From Oscillospiraceae bacterium (GTDB taxonomy: Bacteria; Bacillota; Clostridia; Oscillospirales; Ruminococcaceae): 64,000 nucleotides of DNA. The position numbers and the translations under genes were made by a program. Below are positions 17,760 through 25,773 of this stretch, in pieces. Positions within the stretch are counted from its first letter, which is position 1. The number at the start of each line of letters is the position of its first letter. Location of the stretch: contig JAGAJN010000014.1 of NCBI GenBank assembly GCA_017828975.1, positions 62,001-126,000 on the forward strand, read 5' to 3'. The notes beneath the pieces are model-generated. The model made no database searches. It was not told the DNA's origin and was given only the letters and a program-made list of their open reading frames with translations.

Positions 17760-18307
17760 TGAATATCTGGCATGACATTTCACCAAACCGAATCACCAAG
17801 GAAAACTTCTACGCTGTTATCGAAATAGGCAAGGGCAGCAAGATGAAGTATGAGCTTGACAAGAAAACAGGCTTCCTGCTTCTGGACAGAGTGCTGTACA
17901 CCTCCACCCACTATCCCGCAAACTACGGCTTTATCCCCAGAACCTACGCAGAGGACGGCGACCCGCTGGACGTTCTGGTGCTCTGCTCGGAAACTATTGC
18001 TTCTCTGGCTCTGGTAAAGTGCTATCCTATCGGCGTTATCTCCATGATAGACAACGGCGCACCCGATGATAAGATAATCGCAATCCCCTTCAACGACCCT
18101 ACATACAACGGCTACACCGACATCAGTCAGCTGCCCCAGCACATTTTCGACGAAATGTCCCACTTCTTCACCGTTTACAAGCAGCTGGAGAACAAGGGCA
18201 CTATCATCGACGAGGTAAAGGGCAGAGAAGCCGCTATCGACATTATTGAGAGATGTATCGACAGATATATTGACAATTTCTGCAAGGGCAAGCCTTCCGA
18301 GAAATAA
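17759..18307 (+). CDS. ppa: Inorganic pyrophosphatase (family I)
   Basis: Hydrolyses pyrophosphate in the cytosol, 182 residues. Seen: YELDKKTG, the magnesium signature DGDPLDVLV and a C-terminal KGREAAIDII segment with the active-site lysine. Translational coupling to the glycosyltransferase is plausible from the TAATG overlap. A strong terminator shared with the convergent tRNA gene follows. Confidence 0.96.
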   Translation: MNIWHDISPNRITKENFYAVIEIGKGSKMKYELDKKTGFLLLDRVLYTSTHYPANYGFIPRTYAEDGDPLDVLVLCSETIASLALVKCYPIGVISMIDNGAPDDKIIAIPFNDPTYNGYTDISQLPQHIFDEMSHFFTVYKQLENKGTIIDEVKGREAAIDIIERCIDRYIDNFCKGKPSEK

Positions 18308-18311
18308 AAAC

Positions 18312-18355
18312 AAACCGCCGTTTATCGGGAACATTCCCATAAACGGCGGTTTTTC
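18312..18355. terminator. Bidirectional terminator between ppa and tRNA-Leu
   Basis: Stem AAACCGCCGTTTAT (18312-18325) pairs with ATAAACGGCGGTTT (18339-18352), with extra GGGA/TCCC pairing inside. T runs lie on both sides in the right orientation. Confidence 0.92.
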
Positions 18356-18357
18356 TT

Positions 18358-18443
18358 TGGTGCCGGTGGTGGGGCTTGAACCCACACGGATTTCTCCACA
18401 CGATTTTGAGTCGCGGTCGTCTGCCAATTCCGACACACCGGCA
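18358..18443 (-). tRNA. tRNA-Leu (anticodon CAA)
   Basis: Class II tRNA on the minus strand. The acceptor stem is TGCCGGT / ACCGGCA, the anticodon stem-loop CGCGA-CTCAAAA-TCGTG gives anticodon CAA (reads UUG), and a variable arm and T loop GGTTCAAGC follow. The 3' CCA is encoded (18358-18360). It has its own consensus promoter. Confidence 0.95.
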
Positions 18444-18460
18444 TTTTTGCTGACTATGAT

Positions 18461-18489
18461 ATTATAACCTATTTTTGCTTGATTGTCAA
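18461..18489 (-). promoter_or_regulatory. tRNA-Leu promoter
   Basis: Minus-strand TTGACA (18484-18489), 17 bases, TATAAT (18461-18466), both perfect, as expected for a strongly expressed stable RNA. Confidence 0.88.
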
Positions 18490-18500
18490 GAGTTTTTTTA

Positions 18501-18533
18501 AATGTTAAGTGTTAAGTGTTGAGTGTTGAATTT
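18501..18533. repeat. Degenerate heptamer repeat tract
   Basis: Units TGTTAAG, TGTTAAG, TGTTGAG, TGTTGAA in exact 7-base register, just before a terminator-like hairpin. Confidence 0.7.
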
Positions 18534-18548
18534 AAGGTTACATACCTA

Positions 18549-18588
18549 ATGGGTGTTCCCCAAAAGCAAGGAAACACCCATCTTTTTT
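18549..18588. terminator. Terminator-like hairpin after the anti-sigma-like gene
   Basis: ATGGGTGTT (18549-18557) pairs with AACACCCAT (18573-18581) around a purine-rich loop, with T6 on the plus side only. On the minus strand, where the neighbouring gene ends, the tail is not U-rich, so termination in that direction is uncertain. Confidence 0.5.
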
Positions 18589-19600
18589 AATCATCAACAT
18601 CTTCGGCGGCGGGATTTGCAGTGGGGATAAGCGTTCCGCCAACCATATCAATGGAATACTGCGAATATGCCTGATACTGTTCTTCCGTCAGAGGATAGGT
18701 CTTGCCGCTGTTCTGACTTGTCAGAGAACGTCCGCAGACCGTATACGCAAAGCTGTTATCGCCGTCCCTAAACCCGAAAACAAAGGCAGTACCGTTCCAG
18801 TTAAGGGGCACATAAAGCCCCGGGTCCTTTGCGTATTCATCGGGAGAAATGGCTTTTTCCATAGGCTCGGTGTTTTCCAGAATATCCGCCGTCATATCAA
18901 GCATTTCACGGGGGAACGCTTCTATCTCCGCATGGTCGGAATTTATCTCGCTGAGAGGTGCTTTCTCGCCCTTTCCCGCAAGAATGTAGAAATAATTGTC
19001 CGCATATCCGCCGACAACATCATTAGCCGCAATAAAATCCCGCAGCAGCTGTGCCTCGCTCAAAGCCTCCTCCGCCGGAGCTGCCCCCATCTTATCCTCG
19101 GCAGTTTCGGGCGGAACGGGTGCCATAGACGGAGCGATTCCCGCAACAGGCTCCTCAACGATAATTTCATCGGCATCACCGTGGTCATCTTCCACCGAAT
19201 CGTCCTCAAAAACTTCATCTTCAACTCCCCCGGCTTCAACAGCCACCCCCGCATCTTTGTCAGCAACCTCTTCTATTATATCGTCGGAAGAAGTTTCGGC
19301 AGCAGTTACCGAAGCAGACGTATCCGCCGAGCCTGCGGTAATGCCGTCCTCGGAAGGCAGATCGATCAGCACACCCGCTGAGAAAGAGATAACAGCCACC
19401 GCCGCAATAAGCGCACCGTATTTTATATATGTGGGGAAACGCCGCTTTTCATTATCAAGGGGATAAATTCGAGGATTTTTCTCCGTCGGCTCAGAAGCCT
19501 TGCCGTCCCTGACCTCCTGCATAAGCTGAGCTGTCCTTGCCTGAAAGCTGTCGGAGATTTTTATTTTGTTCATAGCATTTCTGTAATCCTGCTTATTCAT
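18587..19600 (-). CDS. Putative anti-sigma factor / membrane protein
   Basis: 337 residues from the ATG at 19600, which has AGGA upstream; a TTG six bases earlier is also possible. The N-terminal about 55 residues (KIKISDSFQARTAQLMQEV) look cytosolic and resemble the short sigma-binding region of clostridial ECF partners. One transmembrane helix follows (about 60-80), then a highly acidic Glu/Asp/Ala/Val-rich linker (about 85-180) and an extracytoplasmic C-terminal domain with no family I recognise. It starts just after the ECF sigma stop, so an anti-sigma role is inferred from order and topology. Confidence 0.65.
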   Translation of the reverse strand: MNKQDYRNAMNKIKISDSFQARTAQLMQEVRDGKASEPTEKNPRIYPLDNEKRRFPTYIKYGALIAAVAVISFSAGVLIDLPSEDGITAGSADTSASVTAAETSSDDIIEEVADKDAGVAVEAGGVEDEVFEDDSVEDDHGDADEIIVEEPVAGIAPSMAPVPPETAEDKMGAAPAEEALSEAQLLRDFIAANDVVGGYADNYFYILAGKGEKAPLSEINSDHAEIEAFPREMLDMTADILENTEPMEKAISPDEYAKDPGLYVPLNWNGTAFVFGFRDGDNSFAYTVCGRSLTSQNSGKTYPLTEEQYQAYSQYSIDMVGGTLIPTANPAAEDVDD

Positions 19601-19610
19601 CGTCAAAATC

Positions 19611-20081
19611 CTACTCCAGTTTTTTTCTCAGAAGCTCTCTGCCTCTTGCCAGCCATGTGCCGACTGTTGCGCTTTTTTTCTTCATAATGGACGCTATCTC
19701 GTTGATGGTGTAGCCGTCGTAATAATGAAGATGGATAGCCGTCCTGTACTTTTCGGGCAGGGAAAGAACGGCCTCCAGCAGTGCCGATGAACCGTCATTG
19801 TCCTCGGCGGGAATGTCCTCCTCCAACGGGACTGTCCGCTGCACCCAGCCCGATTTCAGGTAGTTTTTCGATTTGTTGATGGTCGTGCGGATAAGCCATG
19901 CCTTCTCATGCTCGTCCGATTCAAAGGGCTGCTTCTGCCGCAGGAGCGCAACAAACACGTCCTGCGCAATGTCCTCCGCATCGCAGATGTTTTTCACATA
20001 TGTATAACTCAGCCTGACCAGCGTCTGTGTGTAACGGCTGAGAATATTGTTAATGTATTCGTCCGTACCGAATTCGTACAA
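19611..20081 (-). CDS. ECF-type RNA polymerase sigma factor
   Basis: About 156 residues from a TTG at 20081 that has GGGGGA seven bases upstream; in-frame TTGs at 20102 and 20126 would extend it. Region 2 is seen in LSYTYVKNICDAEDIAQDVFVALL and region 4 in LPEKYRTAIHLHYYDGYTINEIASIMKKKSATVGTWLARGRELL in consecutive pieces. It heads a two-gene operon with the membrane protein downstream. Its target genes are not evident in the window. Confidence 0.9.
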   Translation of the reverse strand: MYEFGTDEYINNILSRYTQTLVRLSYTYVKNICDAEDIAQDVFVALLRQKQPFESDEHEKAWLIRTTINKSKNYLKSGWVQRTVPLEEDIPAEDNDGSSALLEAVLSLPEKYRTAIHLHYYDGYTINEIASIMKKKSATVGTWLARGRELLRKKLE

Positions 20082-20212
20082 ATTGTAGTCCCCCGTTCGC
20101 AATTGGCAAAGGCGTCCCCTCGTCAATTCGTTCTTTCAGCTGTTTGAGTGACGTTTTCTATCGTTCTGTATATAAAACACTTCAACCGCCCGATTTTTTT
20201 CACTCACAAAAT

Positions 20213-20241
20213 ATTTTACACGATTTCAACAAATATAGCAA
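20213..20241 (-). promoter_or_regulatory. Candidate promoter of the ECF sigma operon
   Basis: Minus-strand TTGCTA (20236-20241), 17 bases, TAAAAT (20213-20218). A second possible start region with GGTTGAAG and TATATA lies closer to the gene and could be an ECF-dependent promoter, but I cannot assign it. Confidence 0.45.
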
Positions 20242-20302
20242 CTGATTTAAGGAAATTGTAATTATTTTGACGAATAGATTTAGGGAAATCTCACCGGACA
20301 GC

Positions 20303-20330
20303 AAAAAACCGGAGCCATAAAAAGCTCCGG
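20303..20330 (-). terminator. Terminator of the PC4-like gene
   Basis: CCGGAGC (20309-20315) pairs with GCTCCGG (20324-20330). On the minus strand the stem is followed by TTTTTT, about ten bases after the stop. Confidence 0.88.
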
Positions 20331-20341
20331 CAAATAGAATA

Positions 20342-20566
20342 TTATCGGTCAAGAGCAGCCTTCAAAAGCTCGGACAGCTTCTCTGCGTCCTCCGATGAAA
20401 GCGTGATACCCTTCCCCATCTTTTCATGGTCGGGCGACCACTCTCTGATGTCGTACTTAGCCGCAGCGCCGTTCCAGGAAACCAGATTAAGCTCCTTCTG
20501 CCAGCCCTTGGGAGATACCGAGATAACACCCAGCTCCTCCTTGATCTCAAACTTTATATCTGCCAT
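20342..20566 (-). CDS. PC4/YdbC-like ssDNA-binding protein
   Basis: 74 residues. The pattern KFEIKEELGVISVSPKGWQKELNLVSWNG followed by KYDIREWSPDHEKMGKGITLS matches the YdbC/PC4 family, which folds as a beta sheet plus helix and binds single-stranded DNA as a dimer. Role in bacteria is poorly known. It has its own promoter (TTTAAT, 17 bases, TATAAT at 20600-20628 on the minus strand) and terminator, so it is a stand-alone gene. Confidence 0.82.
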   Translation of the reverse strand: MADIKFEIKEELGVISVSPKGWQKELNLVSWNGAAAKYDIREWSPDHEKMGKGITLSSEDAEKLSELLKAALDR

Positions 20567-20656
20567 TTTAGCACCTCCGTGTATTTTTGGTGTGATATAA
20601 TTATAGCATATTTTCGGCAGATATTAAACGGCTGACGGAAAACATTTTTTACAAAT

Positions 20657-21913
20657 TTACTGCGGCTTTTTTGGCGATATAAACAACAGCGGCTCATACC
20701 CCTTTTTCAGTTCCCTTGCAATGCTGTTGATACTGTCCTCCCCGCCGCTGAGAGAAACGGAACGTTCCAAACCGTACTCATCGCAGATATGCTCCAGCAT
20801 CTTCCGCTTGGACGCATTTTTATTGTATATCTTGATGTACGCATAACCCTTGTAATCGTCGGAGGGATAGGTTATCATATTAAGCTGCTCCCCCGAGCGT
20901 TCCGAAAGCTTCTTGTGAAGAGCGGCTATCCTGTCCGCCTTGTCAATTATCATAATGTAGATGGTCCTGTCCCCGTCGGAGGGTCTGCGGTTTACATAGC
21001 TTCGGTAGGGCGACCGTTTCAGATCTCGGTAAATAGCCTTTTCCGCATCATTTTTCAGCTCGTCGTAATAGATGATAAGATTGTCATCGCACAAAGCGTT
21101 TGTGAACATATTCATTCCCTCTGCGGACACTATGCTGCGTATCTCCTCACAGGCTTCGGGAGAAATTATATACGCCCGCAGATAGCTGTTATTCTTCATA
21201 TCATATAGCGCCGCACCGTTCATAACAATAACGGGCAGCTTCATTTTCACGTCGGACAGTATCTCCATGATCGCTGCGGGAGTACGCATTGTGGCAAGGG
21301 TGAAGCTTGCCCCGTCCCCAAGCATTCGGTTTATCTCCACCTTTGAATAGGGCGACAGACGTTCGTTTACGGGGGACAGCATATCGTCCAGCTCGGCGGC
21401 GAACAGCACATTTTTCACCCGACCTCTCGGCAAACGTGCGGAGTTCACGGCAATTCCCGCCGCCATTCCCACAAAGGTGTCGATCACCCTGTTCAGCACG
21501 AAAAGCCAAGGGTTGCTGTCTGTCATATGTATAACGGTTATGGACAGATAAACAACACAGGAGAAATAGCTTGCATTCTTTTTGTCCAGCACAACAGTCG
21601 TGTAAATAACGGGGATTATCATCAGCGCAATAAACGCATATCCCCACATAGTATTGTACATGGGGACTGCATATATCTCAAAAACAATGGTGATAAGCCC
21701 GTACAGCGCACCGATGACCGTCCCCACTGTCCGCTGAAACGCCATTTTTAAAGTGCTCTCGGAATAGGGCTGAATACACCAAAGGGCGGCAAGCATGGAG
21801 TAAAACGGTATGCCGCTTTGTCCCCGCAGAAAATAAATTATCCCGCAGATAAGCACAGCCGCCGCCGATTTGTAAATTCTGTTTCCGATAGGCGGAAAAT
21901 TGGTTTTCTTCAT
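20657..21913 (-). CDS. ArAE/FUSC-type membrane domain fused to a degenerate HAD domain
   Basis: 418 residues. Residues 10-155 carry four to five transmembrane helices with motifs of aromatic-acid-exporter-like proteins (WCIQPYSES, RTVGTVIGALYGL, NRVIDTFVGMAAGIAVN). Residues 165-418 resemble a Cof-type HAD hydrolase, but the nucleophile motif DxDGT is replaced by ELDDM (174-178), and the terminal GDSxND motif by SGGEDSIN. It is therefore probably not a phosphatase. It overlaps the upstream M14-like gene by four bases. I know no described function for this combination; ligand sensing or regulation of a channel are guesses. Confidence 0.72.
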   Translation of the reverse strand: MKKTNFPPIGNRIYKSAAAVLICGIIYFLRGQSGIPFYSMLAALWCIQPYSESTLKMAFQRTVGTVIGALYGLITIVFEIYAVPMYNTMWGYAFIALMIIPVIYTTVVLDKKNASYFSCVVYLSITVIHMTDSNPWLFVLNRVIDTFVGMAAGIAVNSARLPRGRVKNVLFAAELDDMLSPVNERLSPYSKVEINRMLGDGASFTLATMRTPAAIMEILSDVKMKLPVIVMNGAALYDMKNNSYLRAYIISPEACEEIRSIVSAEGMNMFTNALCDDNLIIYYDELKNDAEKAIYRDLKRSPYRSYVNRRPSDGDRTIYIMIIDKADRIAALHKKLSERSGEQLNMITYPSDDYKGYAYIKIYNKNASKRKMLEHICDEYGLERSVSLSGGEDSINSIARELKKGYEPLLFISPKKPQ

Positions 21914-22836
21914 ATTTTTATTATCTTGTAAAGGACACTTTTTTCAAACTCCAGCGGACGGTTGTAGCGGAAAAATACGATGCCGTTCACGGGCGAATAT
22001 ATCTTAGAGATAATGTCCCCCTCCAGCGGGTCGATTATTTCGCACAGCAGGTCGCCGCTTCGTATCTCGTCGCCTGTACGCACCCTGCTGCGGCAGATGC
22101 CCGCACAGCTTGAATGTATCTGTATAAGCCGTTCCTCGTCGATAATTTCGGTAACATATCCACCGGGCAGCTTTGTGCGGATAAGCCCTTTTTTCACGCA
22201 GAACCGAAGGATAGCGTCCACCGCAGCCCTTGCCGAACGCTCGTCAAAATCGTCCGTGGCATTGGTGTACAGGGAAAACGCCTTAGTCCCCCATATCTGC
22301 CAGTTATAGTTGAGGGTGGTGGTATCATAGGGACGAGGCTCACGCACAAAGGCATAGGGCAGCCCGAAATCCGTCATATCCGTATGGTCGGTAAAGCCCG
22401 TTTCCATCAGCTTGACATGGGGCAGAAAATCTCCCTGCTGATAGAAGCTGGCAAGCTGAACGCCGTACTTGTACCCCTGGATTCCCTTGAAAAGCCCGTC
22501 CGCGATACGCTGAGTGGTTTCGCCCAGGTCATAGCCGGGGAACATTCGGTTAATATCGGTATTATCCATGGTCCAGAACCGCTTGCCGATATTCATGGAA
22601 TAGTAATTGACGCAGGGGATTATCATTATCTCATGTCCCTCTGCAATGCAGCCCTCACGCTCCAGCTCCTTTAAACGGTTTACCAGCTGTGCGCAGACAT
22701 ACATCTGCTGGACCTCATTTCCACGCATTGCACCAACAACGCAGAGAGCCTTTTCGCCCTGTCCGAAGCGGAAGCCCGTTATCTCCAGCGGCTTGCGGTA
22801 GGGGGACTGAATTGAATAAATGACTGTCTTACGCAT
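21910..22836 (-). CDS. M14-family aspartoacylase/succinylglutamate desuccinylase-like pseudoenzyme
   Basis: 308 residues. It is similar in length and layout to its upstream neighbour (catalytic-like domain, then a C-terminal beta domain with VNGIVFF), but where that protein has GTHGDE this one has GAMRGNE, so the first zinc His is Arg38 (Glu41 kept). The second His region is also changed (VQLASF instead of DIHSS). The DINRMFPG motif, shared with the family, is kept. Probably catalytically dead and perhaps a partner subunit of the active paralogue. It overlaps both neighbours (8 and 4 bases), implying coupled translation. Confidence 0.78.
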   Translation of the reverse strand: MRKTVIYSIQSPYRKPLEITGFRFGQGEKALCVVGAMRGNEVQQMYVCAQLVNRLKELEREGCIAEGHEIMIIPCVNYYSMNIGKRFWTMDNTDINRMFPGYDLGETTQRIADGLFKGIQGYKYGVQLASFYQQGDFLPHVKLMETGFTDHTDMTDFGLPYAFVREPRPYDTTTLNYNWQIWGTKAFSLYTNATDDFDERSARAAVDAILRFCVKKGLIRTKLPGGYVTEIIDEERLIQIHSSCAGICRSRVRTGDEIRSGDLLCEIIDPLEGDIISKIYSPVNGIVFFRYNRPLEFEKSVLYKIIKI

Positions 22837-23773
22837 TGTCGTCCCCTCCTAAAATTCTTGCAATAAGCGAACCGCCGTACACAATGGGGTATTCCCGCAG
22901 AGTGAAAATTTTTCCGCTGCATGGTGCTGTGACATACTCCGCACGCTTTCCCGTTGCGGGGTCGATAACATCGCCGATATGCTCGCCCTTTTTGATGTCC
23001 ACCCAATGCTCCACACAGGGGACAAAAATTCCGTTGGCACCGCTGTTTACGAAATCCACCGCTCTTTCTCCCGAAACGATAGGCTCACGGACCTCCTCCG
23101 TTTCACCCGTCCACATTCCGAGATTTTTCAGCAGATTGAAAATGCCCGCCGTCAGCTGTCGGCAGTATTCGCTTGTTATCCTCATGCCAACGCCCATTTC
23201 CACAACGAGAGTTTTCGTTCCCGTAACGTTCAGGCTGTAAGCAAGAGTGCTTTCAAGAACGGTTGCCGAGGAATGTATCCATATAAAATCGCAGTTAAGC
23301 ATTTTTGCGTAGGGGACAAGCTCCTCTGCGCTTATTTCGTTTATCCTTATCTGCGGAATTTCCTTCAGATAAATGTTGCTGGAATGAATGTCGATGCAGA
23401 TGTCCGCACCGCTTATATCCTTGATAATATCCGCCGCAAGAGCCTCCGCCATAGTTCCTTCGGCAGTTCCGGGGAAGATCCTGTTCATATCCAGGTCGAA
23501 CAGGGGTATTCCTCGGGTGATGCTGTCCATTCCCAGCGGATTTAGGGCGGGGTAAATATCCACCGTACCGCACAGCTTGTCAAGGTTCTCGCTTAAAATA
23601 CGGGCTGTTTCCGCACAGACATACTGTCCCTCCAGCTCATCGCCGTGGGTGCCCGTAACGATACATACCCGTTTCTTTTCGGCAGCTCCCTTTGCGCTGC
23701 CCGTTATTCGGTTGCGGCGTATTTCCACACGCTCATTTACTGCAAGACCTGCGCTTGCAATTACTGTCATCAT
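22829..23773 (-). CDS. M14-family aspartoacylase/succinylglutamate desuccinylase-like enzyme
   Basis: 314 residues. Zinc ligands look intact: His43 and Glu46 in GTHGDE and His130 in IDIHSS. DLDMNRIFPG matches the substrate-binding segment of AstE/AspA, and a Glu-containing VVEMGVG supplies the catalytic base. The C-terminal part (about 225-314) is a beta-rich domain with VTAPCSGKIF. It should hydrolyse an N-acyl amino acid or a related amide; the true substrate is unknown. AAGGAG precedes the start at 23773. First gene of a three-gene coupled operon. Confidence 0.85.
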   Translation of the reverse strand: MMTVIASAGLAVNERVEIRRNRITGSAKGAAEKKRVCIVTGTHGDELEGQYVCAETARILSENLDKLCGTVDIYPALNPLGMDSITRGIPLFDLDMNRIFPGTAEGTMAEALAADIIKDISGADICIDIHSSNIYLKEIPQIRINEISAEELVPYAKMLNCDFIWIHSSATVLESTLAYSLNVTGTKTLVVEMGVGMRITSEYCRQLTAGIFNLLKNLGMWTGETEEVREPIVSGERAVDFVNSGANGIFVPCVEHWVDIKKGEHIGDVIDPATGKRAEYVTAPCSGKIFTLREYPIVYGGSLIARILGGDDNA

Positions 23774-23946
23774 TGTTAATTCTCTCCTTATGAAGCAACT
23801 TTTGATATTGTTATGGGGGTGTTGCAGTTATGTCCCCTTTCGTTCTTGCTTTTTTACACTGATTTTTGCTAATTTTGTGCCCTGATTTGCGCCTACTTTG
23901 ATACTCTACCTTACTTTTGCTGCCGCTGTAAGTTTGTGGCTCTCCC

Positions 23947-24035
23947 GCAAAGGGGGAACCTATATGGGCGGGCGACACAACAAACCCTAACGCAAAGCAG
24001 GGAGTTTCTCCCGCCCCTAACGGTTCCCCCTTTGC
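23947..24035. repeat. Nested inverted repeat
   Basis: Outer arms GCAAAGGGGGAACC (23947-23960) and GGTTCCCCCTTTGC (24022-24035) are perfectly complementary over 14 bases. Inner arms GGGCGGG (23966-23972) and CCCGCCC (24010-24016) are also perfect, with five unpaired bases on each side between outer and inner stems. The whole could fold as an 89-base cruciform or RNA hairpin. No U tail follows, so it is not a plain terminator. Confidence 0.75.
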
Positions 24036-24246
24036 AAACCCCTTCCCTTTCACCCCACCCTCTTTACCCTGCTTTACATTTTGGTGTGGGTATGTGGTTG
24101 AGTTTTTTATTGTTCATTTGTGTTTGTTTGTGTTTTTACTATTTGTGTGTGATTTATGAAGTTTGATTTGTTAATGATGCAGCCGAAAAATGGCGTAACT
24201 GCGGGACAGAATTGCGTCCCCTACAAAATTTTTCCGTATTTATCAA

Positions 24247-24290
24247 AAACTCCACTTTTCACTTTCCACTCTTCACATTAAATTCAGCTT
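24247..24290. repeat. Degenerate heptamer repeat tract
   Basis: Units CACTTTT, CACTTTC, CACTCTT, CAC in 7-base register, followed by a similar but broken stretch up to the transglutaminase gene. Confidence 0.6.
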
Positions 24291-24308
24291 TTCACATTAT
24301 CACAAAGC

Positions 24309-25085
24309 TCAGATTTCAATTACTTTAGACGAAACCGTCTGAATGCTGTCCCCATTCCCCCGATAAATTCCCCTTTCAATGGGGCAATCGGAGTAATCCC
24401 GTCCGTGGCAAAGCTTTATATATCCCCCGCCGATATAACGGTTATGAGTGGGGTCCATGCCTATCCAGCGAACGCCATCGTTTATCTCCACCCATGCGTG
24501 AGTTTCTCCGCACTCAAAGGCAAGCCCCGAAGCATATCTGCAAGGGATACCGTCCGTCCGAAGAAGTGAAAGAAAAATGTGCGCATAGTCCTGACAAACG
24601 CCTTTTCCGACGGAAAATGCTTCCTCCGCCGTTGTCTTGACGCCCGTTTCTCCACGCTGATATACCATAGCATTATAAACCGCCTCGCAAAGCTGTTCCG
24701 CCCTAAGACGGACATCGGCAGCTGCGGGACGGTTTTCCTCGTAAAAGGCAGACAGCTTATCTCCCGCCGAAGTCAGCTCGGTGTATGCACGGTAAAAGGG
24801 CTGTGCAATTCCCGGGGCTTCACAGGAATTTTCTATACCGGCCTCTCCCTTGACCTTGAATAAAAACCCGCTGTGCTCTTCTTCCATTCTGCCGCAGATA
24901 AGGGTGTTCCCGAAGCTGTCACGGCTGCGCCAGACCTTTCCCGAACGGGGGAGAATAACGCATTTCGGTTCTGCGATAGTCTGCCGCCCGTCCGAAACGG
25001 GAATGCAGCGGAGTGTGAAGCAATGCTCGGACATTCCGCAGGAAAAATCCAGATTTGTCTGAAATTCAAACTGTAACCGTTTCAA
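24309..25085 (-). CDS. Transglutaminase-like cysteine protein
   Basis: 258 residues with an N-terminal beta domain and a transglutaminase-like core. The catalytic triad is visible: Cys164 in GKGVCQDYAH, His in THAWVE (about 198) and Asp in GMDPTH (about 213). It is the last gene of an operon with an alpha-E protein and a circularly permuted ATP-grasp; this trio is a known conserved association, predicted to form and cut a peptide-like tag or linkage, but its biochemical product is not established. It overlaps the alpha-E gene by 20 bases. Confidence 0.9.
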   Translation of the reverse strand: MKRLQFEFQTNLDFSCGMSEHCFTLRCIPVSDGRQTIAEPKCVILPRSGKVWRSRDSFGNTLICGRMEEEHSGFLFKVKGEAGIENSCEAPGIAQPFYRAYTELTSAGDKLSAFYEENRPAAADVRLRAEQLCEAVYNAMVYQRGETGVKTTAEEAFSVGKGVCQDYAHIFLSLLRTDGIPCRYASGLAFECGETHAWVEINDGVRWIGMDPTHNRYIGGGYIKLCHGRDYSDCPIERGIYRGNGDSIQTVSSKVIEI

Positions 25086-25773
25086 GGATATTCACCTCAA
25101 TGAGATTTTCAATATTGTCAATGATCTGTGCCTTGAACTGTCCCAGCCTGCTGTGTTCCTGCAATGCCAGCCGAAGCGCAGCAAGAGCATCATTGTTTAC
25201 GATAGGCATTTCGGAATACCTTGAAACGTGCTTGACAAGGTTTTCAAGCTGTACGGAAATTTCCTCCTCGGGATAGCCAAGGCGAATGTACATATCCGTC
25301 CGCTCCACCGATTTTCCCAGATGGATAATACGAAGGGCATCACAGTCGGTCATATTGCTGTCGATACTGCCCCAGAATGCGTAGATAGCGTCCCTGACAG
25401 GCAGCATATCAAAACGAATCTTATCCGTTCCCTCGCATGCCTTAAACTTGTCCATAGCCATCTGAAGATAGGACAGGGACGGCGTTTTTATGGTTTCCCT
25501 GAGCACGATGCCGTTGCCCAAAGCCCTGTCAAGATTTGAGATTATGGAATTAGGGTCGGACAGGTCGAAAACATATTTCTTGAAAAATACGTCCGCACTT
25601 CCGTAAATATCGGGGACATTTATATCCCTGAGATACCTTTCGTAAGCCTCGTCGCCGCCCTCGATAAATCTGTCGGCATATTTAAAAAAGCTGTTTAAGG
25701 TCGTAAAAACTCTCTCAACATATCTTCCCAGCCAGAAAAGATTGTTGATATTTAATCCGGTAATAGCACCCAT
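25066..25773 (-). CDS. Alpha-E domain protein (DUF403)
   Basis: 235 residues, nearly all helical. The N-terminal NNLFWLGRYVERVFTTLN is the hallmark of the alpha-E domain, and Glu/Arg-rich helices follow. In this conserved gene set it sits between a permuted ATP-grasp ligase and a transglutaminase-like protein and may act as scaffold or accessory subunit. It overlaps the ATP-grasp gene by 22 bases and the transglutaminase gene by 20, showing tight coupling. Confidence 0.93.
   Translation of the reverse strand: MGAITGLNINNLFWLGRYVERVFTTLNSFFKYADRFIEGGDEAYERYLRDINVPDIYGSADVFFKKYVFDLSDPNSIISNLDRALGNGIVLRETIKTPSLSYLQMAMDKFKACEGTDKIRFDMLPVRDAIYAFWGSIDSNMTDCDALRIIHLGKSVERTDMYIRLGYPEEEISVQLENLVKHVSRYSEMPIVNNDALAALRLALQEHSRLGQFKAQIIDNIENLIEVNILETVTV

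Larger units (their letters stand above)
23774..24308. other. Long intergenic region, no convincing gene
   Basis: 535 bases between two minus-strand genes. It holds a large nested inverted repeat (23947-24035), a T/G-rich stretch (24090-24180), a short hairpin GGGAC/GTCCC (24203-24220) and a heptamer repeat tract. Short frames here look non-coding in base composition. It may carry remnants of an inserted element. Confidence 0.5.

Noticed and set aside
23811..24166. Short frames in the 535-base gap
   Set aside because: They cross the nested inverted repeat and low-complexity T/G sequence; no start signal and no recognisable protein pattern.
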